This document shows positions 1 to 9,651 of a stretch of DNA of 64,000 bases, one piece after another. The notes below the pieces were generated by a model. That model was given only the letters and a program-made list of their open reading frames with translations, searched no databases and was not told the DNA's origin. Origin of the DNA: Flexivirga alba (GTDB lineage Bacteria; Actinomycetota; Actinomycetes; Actinomycetales; Dermatophilaceae). Every line of letters starts with the position of its first letter. Positions within the stretch are counted from its first letter, which is position 1. The stretch lies in the NCBI RefSeq assembly GCF_042661025.1, contig NZ_JBHSWH010000001.1, forward strand, positions 3,844,001-3,908,000, given 5' to 3'. The translations under genes were made by a program, and so were the position numbers.

Positions 1-2
1 CC

Positions 3-191
3 TGCATGACCTCGACTCCGGCATCGATGCACCTGACCGGCAAGATGACCGGGCTCTTCAACCCGTTCACCCTGAAGGGGTCCTACACGTTGCCGTCGTT
101 CAAGGACTGCGGTCTGCTCACCAGCCTGGTCACCAGCCTGACCTCCGGCGGAGGCAACACCGTCAGCGCCACGTTCACCCCTGCCGCCTGA
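3..191 (+). CDS. C-terminal end of an unrecognised, probably exported protein (truncated at the window edge)
   Basis: The frame is open to the left edge and ends at TGA 189-191, leaving about 62 codons. Base 3 is only the first complete codon; the start lies outside the window, and the ATG at 6 is probably internal. The fragment is rich in Thr, Ser, Gly and Pro with two Cys about 36 residues apart (the second in FKDCGLLTSL) and alternating small and hydrophobic residues, which suggests an extracytoplasmic beta-rich domain. No family can be assigned from this much sequence. It converges on the acyltransferase gene ending at 217, separated by a short hairpin. Confidence 0.5.
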   Translation, partial: CMTSTPASMHLTGKMTGLFNPFTLKGSYTLPSFKDCGLLTSLVTSLTSGGGNTVSATFTPAA

Positions 192-201
192 CCAACGAAG
201 T

Positions 202-216
202 TCGCTCGGCGAGCGA
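202..216. terminator. Short hairpin between convergent genes
   Basis: A perfect 6-bp stem (TCGCTC/GAGCGA) with a GGC loop fills the 25-bp gap between the stops of two convergent genes, so it could terminate transcription from both sides. There is no T tract. The core word TTCGCTCGGCGAGC recurs at 46375-46388 upstream of ectA. Confidence 0.4.
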
Positions 217-2246
217 CTATTGGGAGATCGAGTTCACCGGCAGTTGCGGACCGAACCGGCTCTCCAACTCGGTTGCGAAGTGCTGCCACCAGGCTCGGCC
301 GCCTGCCTCGGCGAAGTGAATCCCGTCGGGGCGCATCGTGACGCCTCCGAGTTGCGCCTGGTACGTGCCTGCAGGACACAAGTAGGAGCGCATGTCGAGC
401 AGCGTTGTTCTCGGATGAGCACCGGCGACCCGCTCGAGCACCGTGTTGACCGCCTGTTGCCGTTCCGGGCTGTTCTGCGCCTTCGATGCCGCAGCGTCCT
501 CGTCGGGGTTCGTACCCGGCAGCGCGTTAGCACCGGTCGTCGTCTCACGGTTGTAGCAGGGGATGTTGGCGATCGTCACCGGATAGCGTCCGTTCTGCCC
601 CGCAACATCGACGGCGCGCCCGTATGCCGCTGCCAGGTAGGTCTGCCACTTCGCCGATCCGACTCGGAGCAGCTTGCCGTTGACCCACCGGTCGTAGAGT
701 TCGGCAGACCCGGAGACGATGATCGACAATCGCGGCTTGGTCTCCCCGACCAGCGCCCCCACCGCTGCTCCCAGTCGCCGCACTGGGGTTCGGCCGCGGT
801 GTGGAACGAGCCCACCTGTAGTTCCTGCGGCAGGGCGAGGCCACACCCCAGCTGGGTGCTGGAGCCGACGCTGAACTTCGGTAGGTCGGCTGCCGGAAAG
901 TACTTCCACAGGGTGAAGCCGACCGAGTCGCCAAAGATGTCGATCCGGCTCTGCCCGGGGCGCATCGGACCGGTCACCGTCGAGATGCTGCCCGGTAACG
1001 CAGTGCCGAAGATCGGGTCTTTCGCATCAGCGGTAGACACGAACGCGCAGGACAGGCCCAGCGCAAGAGCCAGAGCGGCCGCGATGACTCCGCCGTGCGG
1101 CACCAGCTTCCGCAGCGCGCCTCGCCGCACCGGGCGTTCCACGAACCAGTCGAATGCGAACGCGACAACGAAGACCACGATCAGACGAAGCGCCAGGAGG
1201 ACCACGCCATCGAGACCCGTCCGCTGCTGATCCAGCATCAGAAAGATCGGCCAATGCCAGAGATACAGTCCGTAGACCCGCTTACCGACCTCTGCCAAGG
1301 GACGCCAGCCCAGGATCGCCGAGATCCGACCGTCGCGACAGGTCGCCAGGTGCCAGCCGATACCGATCGACGTCACACCCGAGATCAGGAAGCCACCACG
1401 AAACACCCACTGGCTCTGGTCGTTGACGAACAGCGGAGCCAGCAAGAGCCAGCCGATGCCGATGGACGCCGCGACGGCTGAGACCGCGGATGATCGAAGC
1501 GGGACCCCGAGGATCACCGGCACATTGCGTCGACGAACGGACCTGGATCGCCGCGCGTGCTGCTCCAACAGCACAGCGAGGAGACATCCGCAGATCAGGG
1601 CCTGAGCCCGCGTGAAGGTGTTGTAGTAGACGTTCGACGGGTCCGAGAACGGGTGGTACATCGTCGCCATCAGCACCGCAGATCCAACCGCGAGCGCCGC
1701 CAATACCGTTGGGAGTCCGCGCAATCTGCCTCGTCGTACGTACAGCCATCCCAACAGCAACAGAGGCCAGACGATGTAGAACTGCTCCTCGATGCCCAGC
1801 GACCAGGTGTGCAGTAGGGGCGAGACCGTGGATCCTGTCTCGAAGTAGGACTGGCGGTCGTGAATGAAGTGCCAGTTCGACCAGAAGGTCATGGCGGACA
1901 CCATGTCCATCCGGAAACGGCCGAGCACCGTCGGGTCGGCGAAGAACTTCGCATACACCCCGGCCAGCAACACCACCCCTGTCATCGCTGGCAACAGCCG
2001 ACGTGCCCGAGCCGCCCAGAACTGCAGGAGCGGCACCGTGCCCCACCTGTCGTACTGGCGGAGCAGTAGCGCTGTGATGAGGAAGCCACTGAGGGCGAAG
2101 AACATGTCGATGGCGAGGAAGGCTCCGCCCAATATCGTCCAGCCGGCATGGTAGAGCAGCACGATGAGGACGCCGATCCCGCGAACTCCGTCGACTGCCG
2201 GCAGGTAGTGCGACCGTGGTGGTTGCTTGCGTACCCCCGACGTCAT
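217..2246 (-). CDS. Acyltransferase-3/SGNH family membrane acyltransferase (frameshifted near 756-760)
   Basis: Predicted integral membrane O-acyltransferase of the OafA/YrhL type. The N-terminal about 370 residues form the polytopic acyltransferase-3 domain, with the opening PAVDGVRGIGV, a conserved His in LLYHAGW and LHTWSLGIEEQFY. An SGNH-hydrolase-like periplasmic domain follows, with GDSVGFTL and, at the C terminus, DGIHFA. The frame breaks after CGDWEQRW; one more C in the CCCCC at 756-760 restores a 676-residue protein matching its neighbours (655 and 662). The ATG overlaps the upstream stop by 4 bases (ATGA), so it is the last gene of a three-gene coupled operon. The likely role is acylating a cell-wall glycan or exported glycolipid; the substrate is unknown. 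Confidence 0.85.
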
Positions 2247-4210
2247 TTCGTCCCAGAGCGGTAATTGCCGAGTTCGGCCAACAAGAATGCCCAGACGCTC
2301 GGCGTGAATTGTGCGGAGAAATGTATGCCGTCGCCGAAGACCGGTATCCCGGGAATCGTCCGTGGCGTGCCGGACGGGCAGACCGCGGAGTGCAGGTCCG
2401 CGACCGGCACATCATGTCTCGACGCCCACTGCTTGATGAACGCGTTGACGTGGTCCCCGGACTCGAGTTCCGACAGCGCTGCCGGGTCTGCCTCTCGCAC
2501 AGTTTCCACGAATTGCCCAAGGTTGGTTGAGTGCTCGTCCCGACACGTCTGCGTGACAATCGCCGGTCGCGAGCCGCTCTGCTTCGCCTGCGCGACGACA
2601 TGACCCAGACGCGCCGCGACCGTTGCTTCATATTCGCGGTCGCCCCACCATCGGTCGAGACCACCGATGCGATGCGGGAAGCCCAGCAACACACTTGGGA
2701 AAATGACGAGAAGTTGGCTGTGTGCGCTGTTCGCCTTTGCGGTACTCGTCTTCTTGAACTGCTTGCAGTCCTCGGCGTTCGGGTCAGGCCCGTTCAACGC
2801 AGGATTGATGTACGGCTGATCCAGAAGATCGCAGCCGGGCACCGCGAGAGCGACCGCTTTGATCCCGGGAAACTTCTGAGCCGGAAAATCTTTGACCAAC
2901 ATGTACGGCACCGAATCGCCATACAGCGCAACGGTGTACGGCTTGGTGGGCTTCTCGAATGCCGGCTGTCCAGGCACAAGTTTGACGACCTTGGCCGCCG
3001 TCGGCGGCTGCGCCTGGCCAGCGGCAGCCGGTGCACCTACACCCACGCCCACGGCCCCGGCGAGCAGAACCGCCGCCATACCGGCGGCGAGGGTACGTGC
3101 CCGTAGCGCGCCTCCGACCACGACTCTCCATCCGCGGTCGTGGATGGGTTGCTCGATGCGCTGGTAGGAGACGGTGGCGATGCCGATGGTCAGGATGAAG
3201 CCCAGCACCACCCGACCCCAGGTCGACGAGTCCGGCATGAGCTGAGCGAGCCACAGGCCGACCGGCCAGTGCCACAGGTACGCGCCGTACGAGATCCGGC
3301 CGAGTGCCGCGAGCGGCCACCATGCCAGCATCCGCTGAAGCGGACCGACTCGTTCGTCCGATGCCGCCCACACCCACACAACGGCGACGACCGACAGGGC
3401 GAACATGCCGCCGTCCGCCATCAGCGAGGTCTGCGGGACGGCGAGCACGAAACCGACGATCGTCGCGGCGAACGCCGCGATCCCGGCGACCTGAACCTGC
3501 CTCACCGAGAACGGATTCCGACGCTCGGCGGTGCCGAGTCGTGCGGTCCAAACGCCCAGGGCGGCGCCCAGCAGCAGCGACTGCGCGCGGGTGTCGGTGC
3601 CGTAGTAGAGGTGCGACCGGGCGACATCGCTCCCGACACCGACGAGTGCCATCCAGACCGCGGATAGGACGGCCAGTCCGACGAGCACGGTGATGAGCGA
3701 CCAGCGGGTTCGCAACATCGCCATCAACCCGAGGATCAGCACGGGCACGACGAGATAGAACTGCTCCTCGACGGACAGCGACCACGCGTGCTGCAGCATC
3801 GACGGCTCGCTGAACTGCACGAAATACTGATTGCTCTGCGCGATGAGCCGCCAGTTCATGAAGTAGCCCATGGTGGCGAGCAGGTCCCAGCGCATCGGTC
3901 CGCGAGCCTCGTCGGAGGCGAAGACGAAACCGTAGACGAGCAGCGTCGCCAGCAGCACCGCGAGCGCGGGAAACAGCCGACGGGCACGGCGTGCGTAGAA
4001 GGCGAGGAAGCGGATCCGTCCGGTGCGCCCACGTTCCTGCACCAGCAGCCGGACGATGAGGAAGCCCGACAGCACGAAGAAGACGTTGAGCGTCAGCCAG
4101 GCGCCCTGCAGTTGCGTGAACCCGAAGTGGAAACAGAGCAGAAAGATGACGAGCACGCCGCGGACGCCGTCGAGTGCGGCGAGCCGCCGCACAGCCGGTG
4201 CGACCCTCAC
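2243..4210 (-). CDS. Acyltransferase-3/SGNH family membrane acyltransferase
   Basis: Intact 655-residue paralogue of the flanking acyltransferases. It has the acyltransferase-3 opening RLAALDGVRG, conserved His in CFHFGF, HAWSLSVEEQFYLV and about ten hydrophobic segments. The C-terminal SGNH domain has GDSVPYML for the nucleophile Ser and DGIHFS for the Asp/His pair. A longer reading starts at 4264, but the GTG at 4210 makes a 4-base GTGA overlap with the upstream stop at 4207 and sits just before the conserved motif, so I prefer it. It probably transfers an acyl group from a cytoplasmic donor to an extracytoplasmic glycan; donor and acceptor cannot be read from sequence. Confidence 0.9.
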   Translation of the reverse strand: MRVAPAVRRLAALDGVRGVLVIFLLCFHFGFTQLQGAWLTLNVFFVLSGFLIVRLLVQERGRTGRIRFLAFYARRARRLFPALAVLLATLLVYGFVFASDEARGPMRWDLLATMGYFMNWRLIAQSNQYFVQFSEPSMLQHAWSLSVEEQFYLVVPVLILGLMAMLRTRWSLITVLVGLAVLSAVWMALVGVGSDVARSHLYYGTDTRAQSLLLGAALGVWTARLGTAERRNPFSVRQVQVAGIAAFAATIVGFVLAVPQTSLMADGGMFALSVVAVVWVWAASDERVGPLQRMLAWWPLAALGRISYGAYLWHWPVGLWLAQLMPDSSTWGRVVLGFILTIGIATVSYQRIEQPIHDRGWRVVVGGALRARTLAAGMAAVLLAGAVGVGVGAPAAAGQAQPPTAAKVVKLVPGQPAFEKPTKPYTVALYGDSVPYMLVKDFPAQKFPGIKAVALAVPGCDLLDQPYINPALNGPDPNAEDCKQFKKTSTAKANSAHSQLLVIFPSVLLGFPHRIGGLDRWWGDREYEATVAARLGHVVAQAKQSGSRPAIVTQTCRDEHSTNLGQFVETVREADPAALSELESGDHVNAFIKQWASRHDVPVADLHSAVCPSGTPRTIPGIPVFGDGIHFSAQFTPSVWAFLLAELGNYRSGTK

Positions 4211-6195
4211 GACTTCGCCTTCGGTGTGTCGGGGACCCACTGCGAGACCTGCGGCATCAACCATTTCCAGAAGGCGGTTGCGCCCGCCTTCGTGTAATGG
4301 ACACCGTCGGTGCGCAGCTGCACGCCGTGCACCTTTACAGTGAATTTGCCTGTGGGACAGACCAGTTCATTGGTGTCGACCAAGTGCACGGTCTTCGGGT
4401 GCTTGGCGGCGAACGTGGTCAGGATCTTGTTGACCTCGGCCGCGCGCCGCGGATCGTTGCGATCTGTCGCCATGTTCACGCCTTCGACTGTGTACTTCGG
4501 CTGCCCGAGGCACGGCACCTTCGGAATGACGACCGGGCCGTGTCGTCCCGCCCGGTTCATCGCAGTCAGCCCTTGCTCGAGGCGCCCGGTCAGGTATGAC
4601 GCGTAGGCCGCGCTACCGACCGTCAGTGTCTTGCCGTTGATGTCATGGTCGTAGACCTCCCACGGGCCGAGCGACCACACGATCACGTTCGGCTGCGTGC
4701 TCGCGACACCGTCGGACCAGTGCATGAAGACCTCGCCGCAGCCGCTCTGCTCCGGCTGCGTCTTGCCGTCCACCACGATGTGCTGCTCGGCTGTGCCGCA
4801 CCCGAAGTCGACGTCGGCCGTCGGCTTGATGTCCGGGAAGACCGCTGCCGGGAAGTTGTAGCCGAGCGAGAACCCCACCGAGTCGCCGACGATGAGGAGG
4901 CGATATTTCCCGTCGCCGGCACCGCTCAGTACGGTGTTCGAACCGGCCGCGGCAGCCGGAGCGAGACGGAGACCGTTGACCGACACCGCGATCGCCACAA
5001 CCGTCGCAGTGATCGCCGCGACCGGCAGCGCCCGAGCGACGCCGTGTCCGAGCCGGCGCAGGGCGCCGTTCCGGATCGGGTCCTCGACGAAGTGGTACGA
5101 AGCGGCGGCGATGCCGAAGGTCAGGCCGAACCGCAGCAACTGCAACGGTATGGCGGGCAGATGTGTCCGCTCCTCGGTGAGCACCACGAAGATCGGATAG
5201 TGCCAGAGATACAGCCCGTAGGAGATCATCCCGGTCCACGCCAACGGCTTCCAGCCCAGCACCTTCGCGATCGCTCCGGACGGCACCAACTCGACGGCGA
5301 GCACCAGCCCGGCCGCGACGAGGTCGAACGCGAGATAGCCGCCGTAGAAGACCCAGCCGGACACGGGAACCGCGGCACACCAGACCAGCACCCCGGCCAG
5401 GCAGCTCCAGCCCAGTGCGGTCAGCACGGTGTGTCGGCGCGCCGCCCAGGAAGTGACCCGGCCGGCTGGGAGCGCGGACAGCGCCAGCGCCAGCGCAGCA
5501 CCGACGAGCACGTCCTGCATACGGGTGTCGGTGCCGTAATAAACGCGAGACGGGTCGCCGCCCGGGGTGTACAGCAGCGCCATGAGGGCAGCCGATGCAG
5601 CGGCGAGCAGAACGACAACGCCGAGCGCGCGCGACTTCGCTCGGCGCCCGAAGAGCCTGAGCAGCACCAGCAACAGCAGCGGGAAGAACAGGTAGTACTG
5701 CTCCTCGATCGCCAGGGACCAGGTGTGCTTGAACGGCGATGCCACGGTCTGGCCGAACTGCGCGAAATAGGACTGGCCGGTGGCGATGAACCGCCAGTTG
5801 GCGACGTAGAACAACGATGCCAAGCCGTCCCCGCGGATGGTCGACGGTGTCTGGTCGTCCAGGACCCTCGGCACGACGAGTGACACGGACACGAGCATCA
5901 GCAGCAGGGCCGGCAACAGTCGTCGGGCGCGGCGCAGGTAGAAGGCAGGTAGATCGATCGAACCCCAGTTGTCGTACTCGCGCAGCAGCAGCCCGGTGAT
6001 CAGGTAGCCGGACACCACGAAGAACGTGTTGACGCCCCAGTAGCCGCCCTTCGCCCACGACACCGGCACGTGGTAGGCGAGGATCGTCAGCACGGAAATC
6101 GCGCGCAGGCCGTCCAATGCCGGGCGGTAACCACCGCGGGTGGATCGTGGGCTCATCAAGTCACAGACGTGCTCGGGGGTCAGGGCGTCGCGCAA
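4207..6195 (-). CDS. Acyltransferase-3/SGNH family membrane acyltransferase
   Basis: First gene of the minus-strand acyltransferase trio, 662 residues from TTG 6195 or 649 from ATG 6156. The ATG lies only nine codons before the conserved YRPALDGLRAISV and may be the real start; neither has a strong ribosome-binding site. The acyltransferase-3 domain has LAYHVPVSW, FKHTWSLAIEEQYYLF and YGLYLWHYPIF. The C-terminal SGNH domain has GDSVGFSL and DGVHYT. It is the closest in layout to the first and fourth copies. Position directly after a nucleotidyltransferase gene suggests a shared envelope-glycan pathway. Exact substrate unknown. Confidence 0.9.
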   Translation of the reverse strand: MRDALTPEHVCDLMSPRSTRGGYRPALDGLRAISVLTILAYHVPVSWAKGGYWGVNTFFVVSGYLITGLLLREYDNWGSIDLPAFYLRRARRLLPALLLMLVSVSLVVPRVLDDQTPSTIRGDGLASLFYVANWRFIATGQSYFAQFGQTVASPFKHTWSLAIEEQYYLFFPLLLLVLLRLFGRRAKSRALGVVVLLAAASAALMALLYTPGGDPSRVYYGTDTRMQDVLVGAALALALSALPAGRVTSWAARRHTVLTALGWSCLAGVLVWCAAVPVSGWVFYGGYLAFDLVAAGLVLAVELVPSGAIAKVLGWKPLAWTGMISYGLYLWHYPIFVVLTEERTHLPAIPLQLLRFGLTFGIAAASYHFVEDPIRNGALRRLGHGVARALPVAAITATVVAIAVSVNGLRLAPAAAAGSNTVLSGAGDGKYRLLIVGDSVGFSLGYNFPAAVFPDIKPTADVDFGCGTAEQHIVVDGKTQPEQSGCGEVFMHWSDGVASTQPNVIVWSLGPWEVYDHDINGKTLTVGSAAYASYLTGRLEQGLTAMNRAGRHGPVVIPKVPCLGQPKYTVEGVNMATDRNDPRRAAEVNKILTTFAAKHPKTVHLVDTNELVCPTGKFTVKVHGVQLRTDGVHYTKAGATAFWKWLMPQVSQWVPDTPKAKS

Positions 6196-6230
6196 GCATA
6201 CGTTGCCGAGATGCAGGTCACACGCGCGTC

Positions 6231-7199
6231 TTACTGATCAGTAGGTTTCGCGCCCAGCAGCGCGTCACGCCGGTGCGTGCCCGCCCGCACCTCCGCGCCG
6301 GCGGGGACGACGCACCGGACCAGCCGGGAGCCGGCGCCGACCCGGGCACCGGCTAGCGCGACGGACTCCTCGAGCACCGCATCCCTCTCGACCACGACAT
6401 CGCGATGCACGCTGCTGCCACCCAACAGTCGCGCGGAGGGGTCGACAGACGCCTCAAGTGCGACATATGCCGACCGGTCGCCCCCGACAGCGGCCGGCAG
6501 CGCGCCGGTGACCGCATCGACGCTCGCCAGCCGGTATGCCGTCGGGCTGCCCACGTCCCGGAAGTAGCCGTCCCCTTCCCATGCGGCCACGTTGACGCCG
6601 TCGGCAACCAGCGTGGGCAGCACGTCGCGTTCCCACGACGACCGCGCCAGGGTCAGCGCCCGCAGCACGCCTGCGTCGACCACATATGTGCCGGCGTTGG
6701 CCAGCCCGGGACCCGTCCCGCTCTTCTCGGCGAACGTGGTGACCTGTCCGCCACTGTCGCAGACGACATGGCCGTATGCCGCGACGTCAGGAACCGATCG
6801 CACGTGCACGCAGACCTCGGTCGGCCCGGCCGCGGACAACTGACCGGCGAGGTCATGACTGGACAACAGATCGCCGTTGATCGCGATCACTTTGCCGCTG
6901 CCGGGCAGGAGGTCGATCGCGGCCCGCATCGCGCCACCGGTGCCCAGAGGTTCGTCCTCGACGCAATACAGCAGTTCCAGTCGCCATCGGCTGCCATCAC
7001 CCAGCACGTCCTGGAAGTGGTCTGCCAAGTAGCCGGTCGACACGACCACCCGTCGCACGCCGACGGCCGCGAGCCGGCGCAACTGATAGCCGATCAGCGG
7101 TTCGGGACCGAGCGGTAGCAACGGTTTCGGACAATCGTCTGTCAACGGGCGCATCCGGCTGCCCGCACCACCCGCCAGAACGATCGCCCCGATACTCAC
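6231..7199 (-). CDS. NDP-sugar nucleotidyltransferase (mannose-1-phosphate guanylyltransferase-like)
   Basis: This 322-residue cytoplasmic enzyme should activate a sugar-1-phosphate with an NTP. It starts with the nucleotidyltransferase signature: LAGGAGSRMRPLT followed by CPKPLLPLG with the catalytic Lys. INGDLL provides the metal-binding Asp, and LGTGGAM and GYFRDVGSP are also typical. After about residue 250 there are short hexapeptide-like repeats (SVHRDVVV, ALAGARVGAG), a partial left-handed helix as in GDP-mannose or dTDP-glucose pyrophosphorylases. Start GTG 7199 is chosen because it sits two codons before the conserved IGAIVLAGG; a longer reading to 7268 would overlap the divergent gene. 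It lies 35 bases upstream of the acyltransferase trio. Base and sugar specificity are uncertain. Confidence 0.82.
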   Translation of the reverse strand: MSIGAIVLAGGAGSRMRPLTDDCPKPLLPLGPEPLIGYQLRRLAAVGVRRVVVSTGYLADHFQDVLGDGSRWRLELLYCVEDEPLGTGGAMRAAIDLLPGSGKVIAINGDLLSSHDLAGQLSAAGPTEVCVHVRSVPDVAAYGHVVCDSGGQVTTFAEKSGTGPGLANAGTYVVDAGVLRALTLARSSWERDVLPTLVADGVNVAAWEGDGYFRDVGSPTAYRLASVDAVTGALPAAVGGDRSAYVALEASVDPSARLLGGSSVHRDVVVERDAVLEESVALAGARVGAGSRLVRCVVPAGAEVRAGTHRRDALLGAKPTDQ

Positions 7200-7244
7200 G
7201 TTGGCATTATGAACGTTCGACTGCTCGGATACCCTGCACGCACC

Positions 7245-8984
7245 ATGGCCACGCTCACCATCACCCACCGGTCGACCGGTTCGGGAGCTGCGGGCGTCGC
7301 AGACAGGTTGCGTTCCCTGGTCCGGCTACCGCTGACCTGGCTGTGCGTCGCGACCGCTGCACCCGTCCTTGTCGCCGCGGTCCGTGAGATCGCGATCGGT
7401 TGGATTCCCGAGGGCGACGACGCGATGCTCGCGACCCGCATTCGTGATGTCCTCACCGGCCATCCGCCCCTGCAGGGGATGCGTTCGACGAGCAACTTCT
7501 TCGATGCGCAGCTGAGCAACCATCATCCGGGTCCGTTGGAGTTCTACCTGGATGCGCCGATCGCCGCAGTCACCGGCTACAGCGGCGCCGGCATCGTCAC
7601 CGCAGCCGCGTTGTTGAACGTCGCCTGCATCGTTGGTGCGGTGGTCATGGCGCACCGCATGCGGCAGATGCGCACGGCGTTGCCGGTTGCCGGCGCGGTC
7701 CTCCTGGCACAGTGGCAGCTCGGGCCGGACGTGCTCGCGCGCCCGCTGAACCCTTCCGCTGGCACGCTTCCGATCCTGCTGATGCTCATCGGCGCGTGGG
7801 CAGTCTTCGATCGCGACCCGCACGGGCTCTGGGTCACGCTGATCGCCGGATCGTTCGCCGCCCAAACGGAATTCGCGTTCTGCCCCGTCGTGCTGATCGT
7901 GACCGCGTCTGCTTGCCTCGTTGCGTGGACCCGCGCGTGGCACGACACCCGACGATGGCGAGCTGCCAGATCAAGATCCCCACGTCCGACTGGCCGGAAA
8001 CGCCAATACCTCACGCTGGGGATGATCGCGCTGGCCTGGCTGCCGTCGATCGTCGAGTTGTTCGTCATCCACCCCAACAACGGCCAGCTGGCACTTCGTC
8101 TGCTCACCAATTCCACGCACGGTCGTGGCACGTCCACGGGAGTCCCAGGTGGTTTCGGGTACATGGTCGGACGCCTGTCCCCGACCGAGCTCGGTCGGTT
8201 CGACGCCGGCATCGAGCGTGCTCCGAGTGGCATGGCCATCGGTATCGGAATGGTTGTCCTGTTGCTGTTGCTGCTCGCCGCGGCGGCCGGGCCTCGCTTG
8301 CCGCGCACGGCCGGCTCGCGCGGAAGCTGGCTGTTGCTGCTCGCGATCGCGGGTGAGGCCATCGCATTGTCGGCGAAGCCGGAATCCGTGTCAGCGATGT
8401 TCTGGCTCTTGCCCGTCCTCGTCGTCACCCCCGTCGTAGACGCGGTCCTCATCCTCCGCACGGTCGAAGTGTCACGGGCTCGGCATTGGCACCTCGGCGC
8501 CGCGCGGCACACCGAGCTCATCAAGCGCGCCAGCTCGCCGCTGGCGGGAGTCGCGGCGCTGATCGTCGCAGCGACCATGGCGTCCGCGCTCGCGCGGCCC
8601 CCATCGGCAGAGGCATCCGATCGAGCACGCGCTGTCTCCGACACCGTCGCCACGTATCTGCGCGAACACAGCAGCTCAGGCACCGCGGTGCGTATCAGTT
8701 CGTACGGACTGCAGTCGTGGATCAGCCTGGCTCCGGCAGTGGCCTTCCAGCTGGCACGGAACGGTCACGATGCGCACTACCTCGGAAGCTGGCCGTACCC
8801 CGAGGACAACAGCTCGTGGTACGCCGCCACTGCGCCACGGGATGCAGTGGTCGTCACCCTGGCGGACGAAGGCTCCGTAAAAGACGCCCATCCACCGGCG
8901 AGCGCCATCCAAGTCCCGCTGTCCGCCGCCGCTGCTTCGGGCATCCACCTCTGGATCGCCATACCGGCCGCCGACCGCAAATGA
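7245..8984 (+). CDS. Polytopic membrane protein, possibly a GT-C-type glycosyltransferase
   Basis: A 579-residue protein with about 10-12 hydrophobic segments. The first extracytoplasmic loop carries an acidic pair (EGDDAML) and SNHHPGPLEFYL, the layout of lipid-linked-sugar GT-C glycosyltransferases, but I cannot assign a named family. A hydrophilic tail of about 110 residues follows the last membrane segment. It diverges from the nucleotidyltransferase gene; an alternative start at 7209 would leave only 9 bases between them. Its place among nucleotidyltransferase and acyltransferase genes suggests extracytoplasmic sugar transfer or export. This is inference from context. Confidence 0.6.
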   Translation: MATLTITHRSTGSGAAGVADRLRSLVRLPLTWLCVATAAPVLVAAVREIAIGWIPEGDDAMLATRIRDVLTGHPPLQGMRSTSNFFDAQLSNHHPGPLEFYLDAPIAAVTGYSGAGIVTAAALLNVACIVGAVVMAHRMRQMRTALPVAGAVLLAQWQLGPDVLARPLNPSAGTLPILLMLIGAWAVFDRDPHGLWVTLIAGSFAAQTEFAFCPVVLIVTASACLVAWTRAWHDTRRWRAARSRSPRPTGRKRQYLTLGMIALAWLPSIVELFVIHPNNGQLALRLLTNSTHGRGTSTGVPGGFGYMVGRLSPTELGRFDAGIERAPSGMAIGIGMVVLLLLLLAAAAGPRLPRTAGSRGSWLLLLAIAGEAIALSAKPESVSAMFWLLPVLVVTPVVDAVLILRTVEVSRARHWHLGAARHTELIKRASSPLAGVAALIVAATMASALARPPSAEASDRARAVSDTVATYLREHSSSGTAVRISSYGLQSWISLAPAVAFQLARNGHDAHYLGSWPYPEDNSSWYAATAPRDAVVVTLADEGSVKDAHPPASAIQVPLSAAAASGIHLWIAIPAADRK

Positions 8985-9030
8985 GCAGAACCGAAGACTC
9001 GGCCCACAGGGCACCAACGGAAGGCAACTC

Positions 9031-9651
9031 TTGAGTAACATACGCGCCATGGACGACGTCGAGACGCGCACCGTGATGAGCCTGCGCACGGGGACCAAGA
9101 TCTGTGTGCTGATCGGGCTGGCATTCATCGTGCTCGCGGTCTACTTCTTCGTCGTGCCGATCACCAGCGTCCGCACGACGTCCGGTGCGGTGTTCGGCTG
9201 CGGGAGCGCCATGAGTCCGGCACACGGCAGTTTCGCCGACGGCGTCTGCTGGCGGATCGCCGACGCCAACCGCTACCGCGCCTATGCCGCACTTGCGATC
9301 GGCATCGTCACGATCATCGCCGGCGTGCTGCTGTTCGGCGTCGACCGACGCGAAGAACAGCGTCGGCTCCCGCGCGACCACCACGATTTCGAGTCCGAGG
9401 AGACCGAGGCGGCCGACGTGCGTCGTGATCAGGACTGGCACGGCGACGAGCCGCTGACCCGACGCGACCGCTTCGCCGCCGAGCGCGACGACCGCCCGGA
9501 GAGCACGCGCTCCGCGCGGCGGCGAGACGACGGATACCAGCCATACGACGACGGGGATGACGACCAATCCAGCCGACGAGAGACCGACAGCCGGTACGCC
9601 AACAGGGAAGACGACCGTTACGGTCGCCGCGACGCGCCGGGCCAGCACTGA
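9031..9651 (+). CDS. Two-TM membrane protein with long charged cytoplasmic tail, unknown function
   Basis: The 206-residue product has two membrane segments (about residues 24-45 and 85-105) flanking a short loop with two Cys (VFGCGSAM and DGVCWRI), probably disulfide-bonded outside. A tail of about 100 residues follows, extremely rich in Asp, Glu and Arg and probably disordered. TTG 9031 is favoured over ATG 9049 because GGAAGG lies 6 bases upstream. The stop TGA 9649-9651 overlaps a CTG that would begin the next acyltransferase. One missing base near 9638-9641 would fuse the two proteins, which matters because such deletions are common in this sequence. Confidence 0.6.
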   Translation: MSNIRAMDDVETRTVMSLRTGTKICVLIGLAFIVLAVYFFVVPITSVRTTSGAVFGCGSAMSPAHGSFADGVCWRIADANRYRAYAALAIGIVTIIAGVLLFGVDRREEQRRLPRDHHDFESEETEAADVRRDQDWHGDEPLTRRDRFAAERDDRPESTRSARRRDDGYQPYDDGDDDQSSRRETDSRYANREDDRYGRRDAPGQH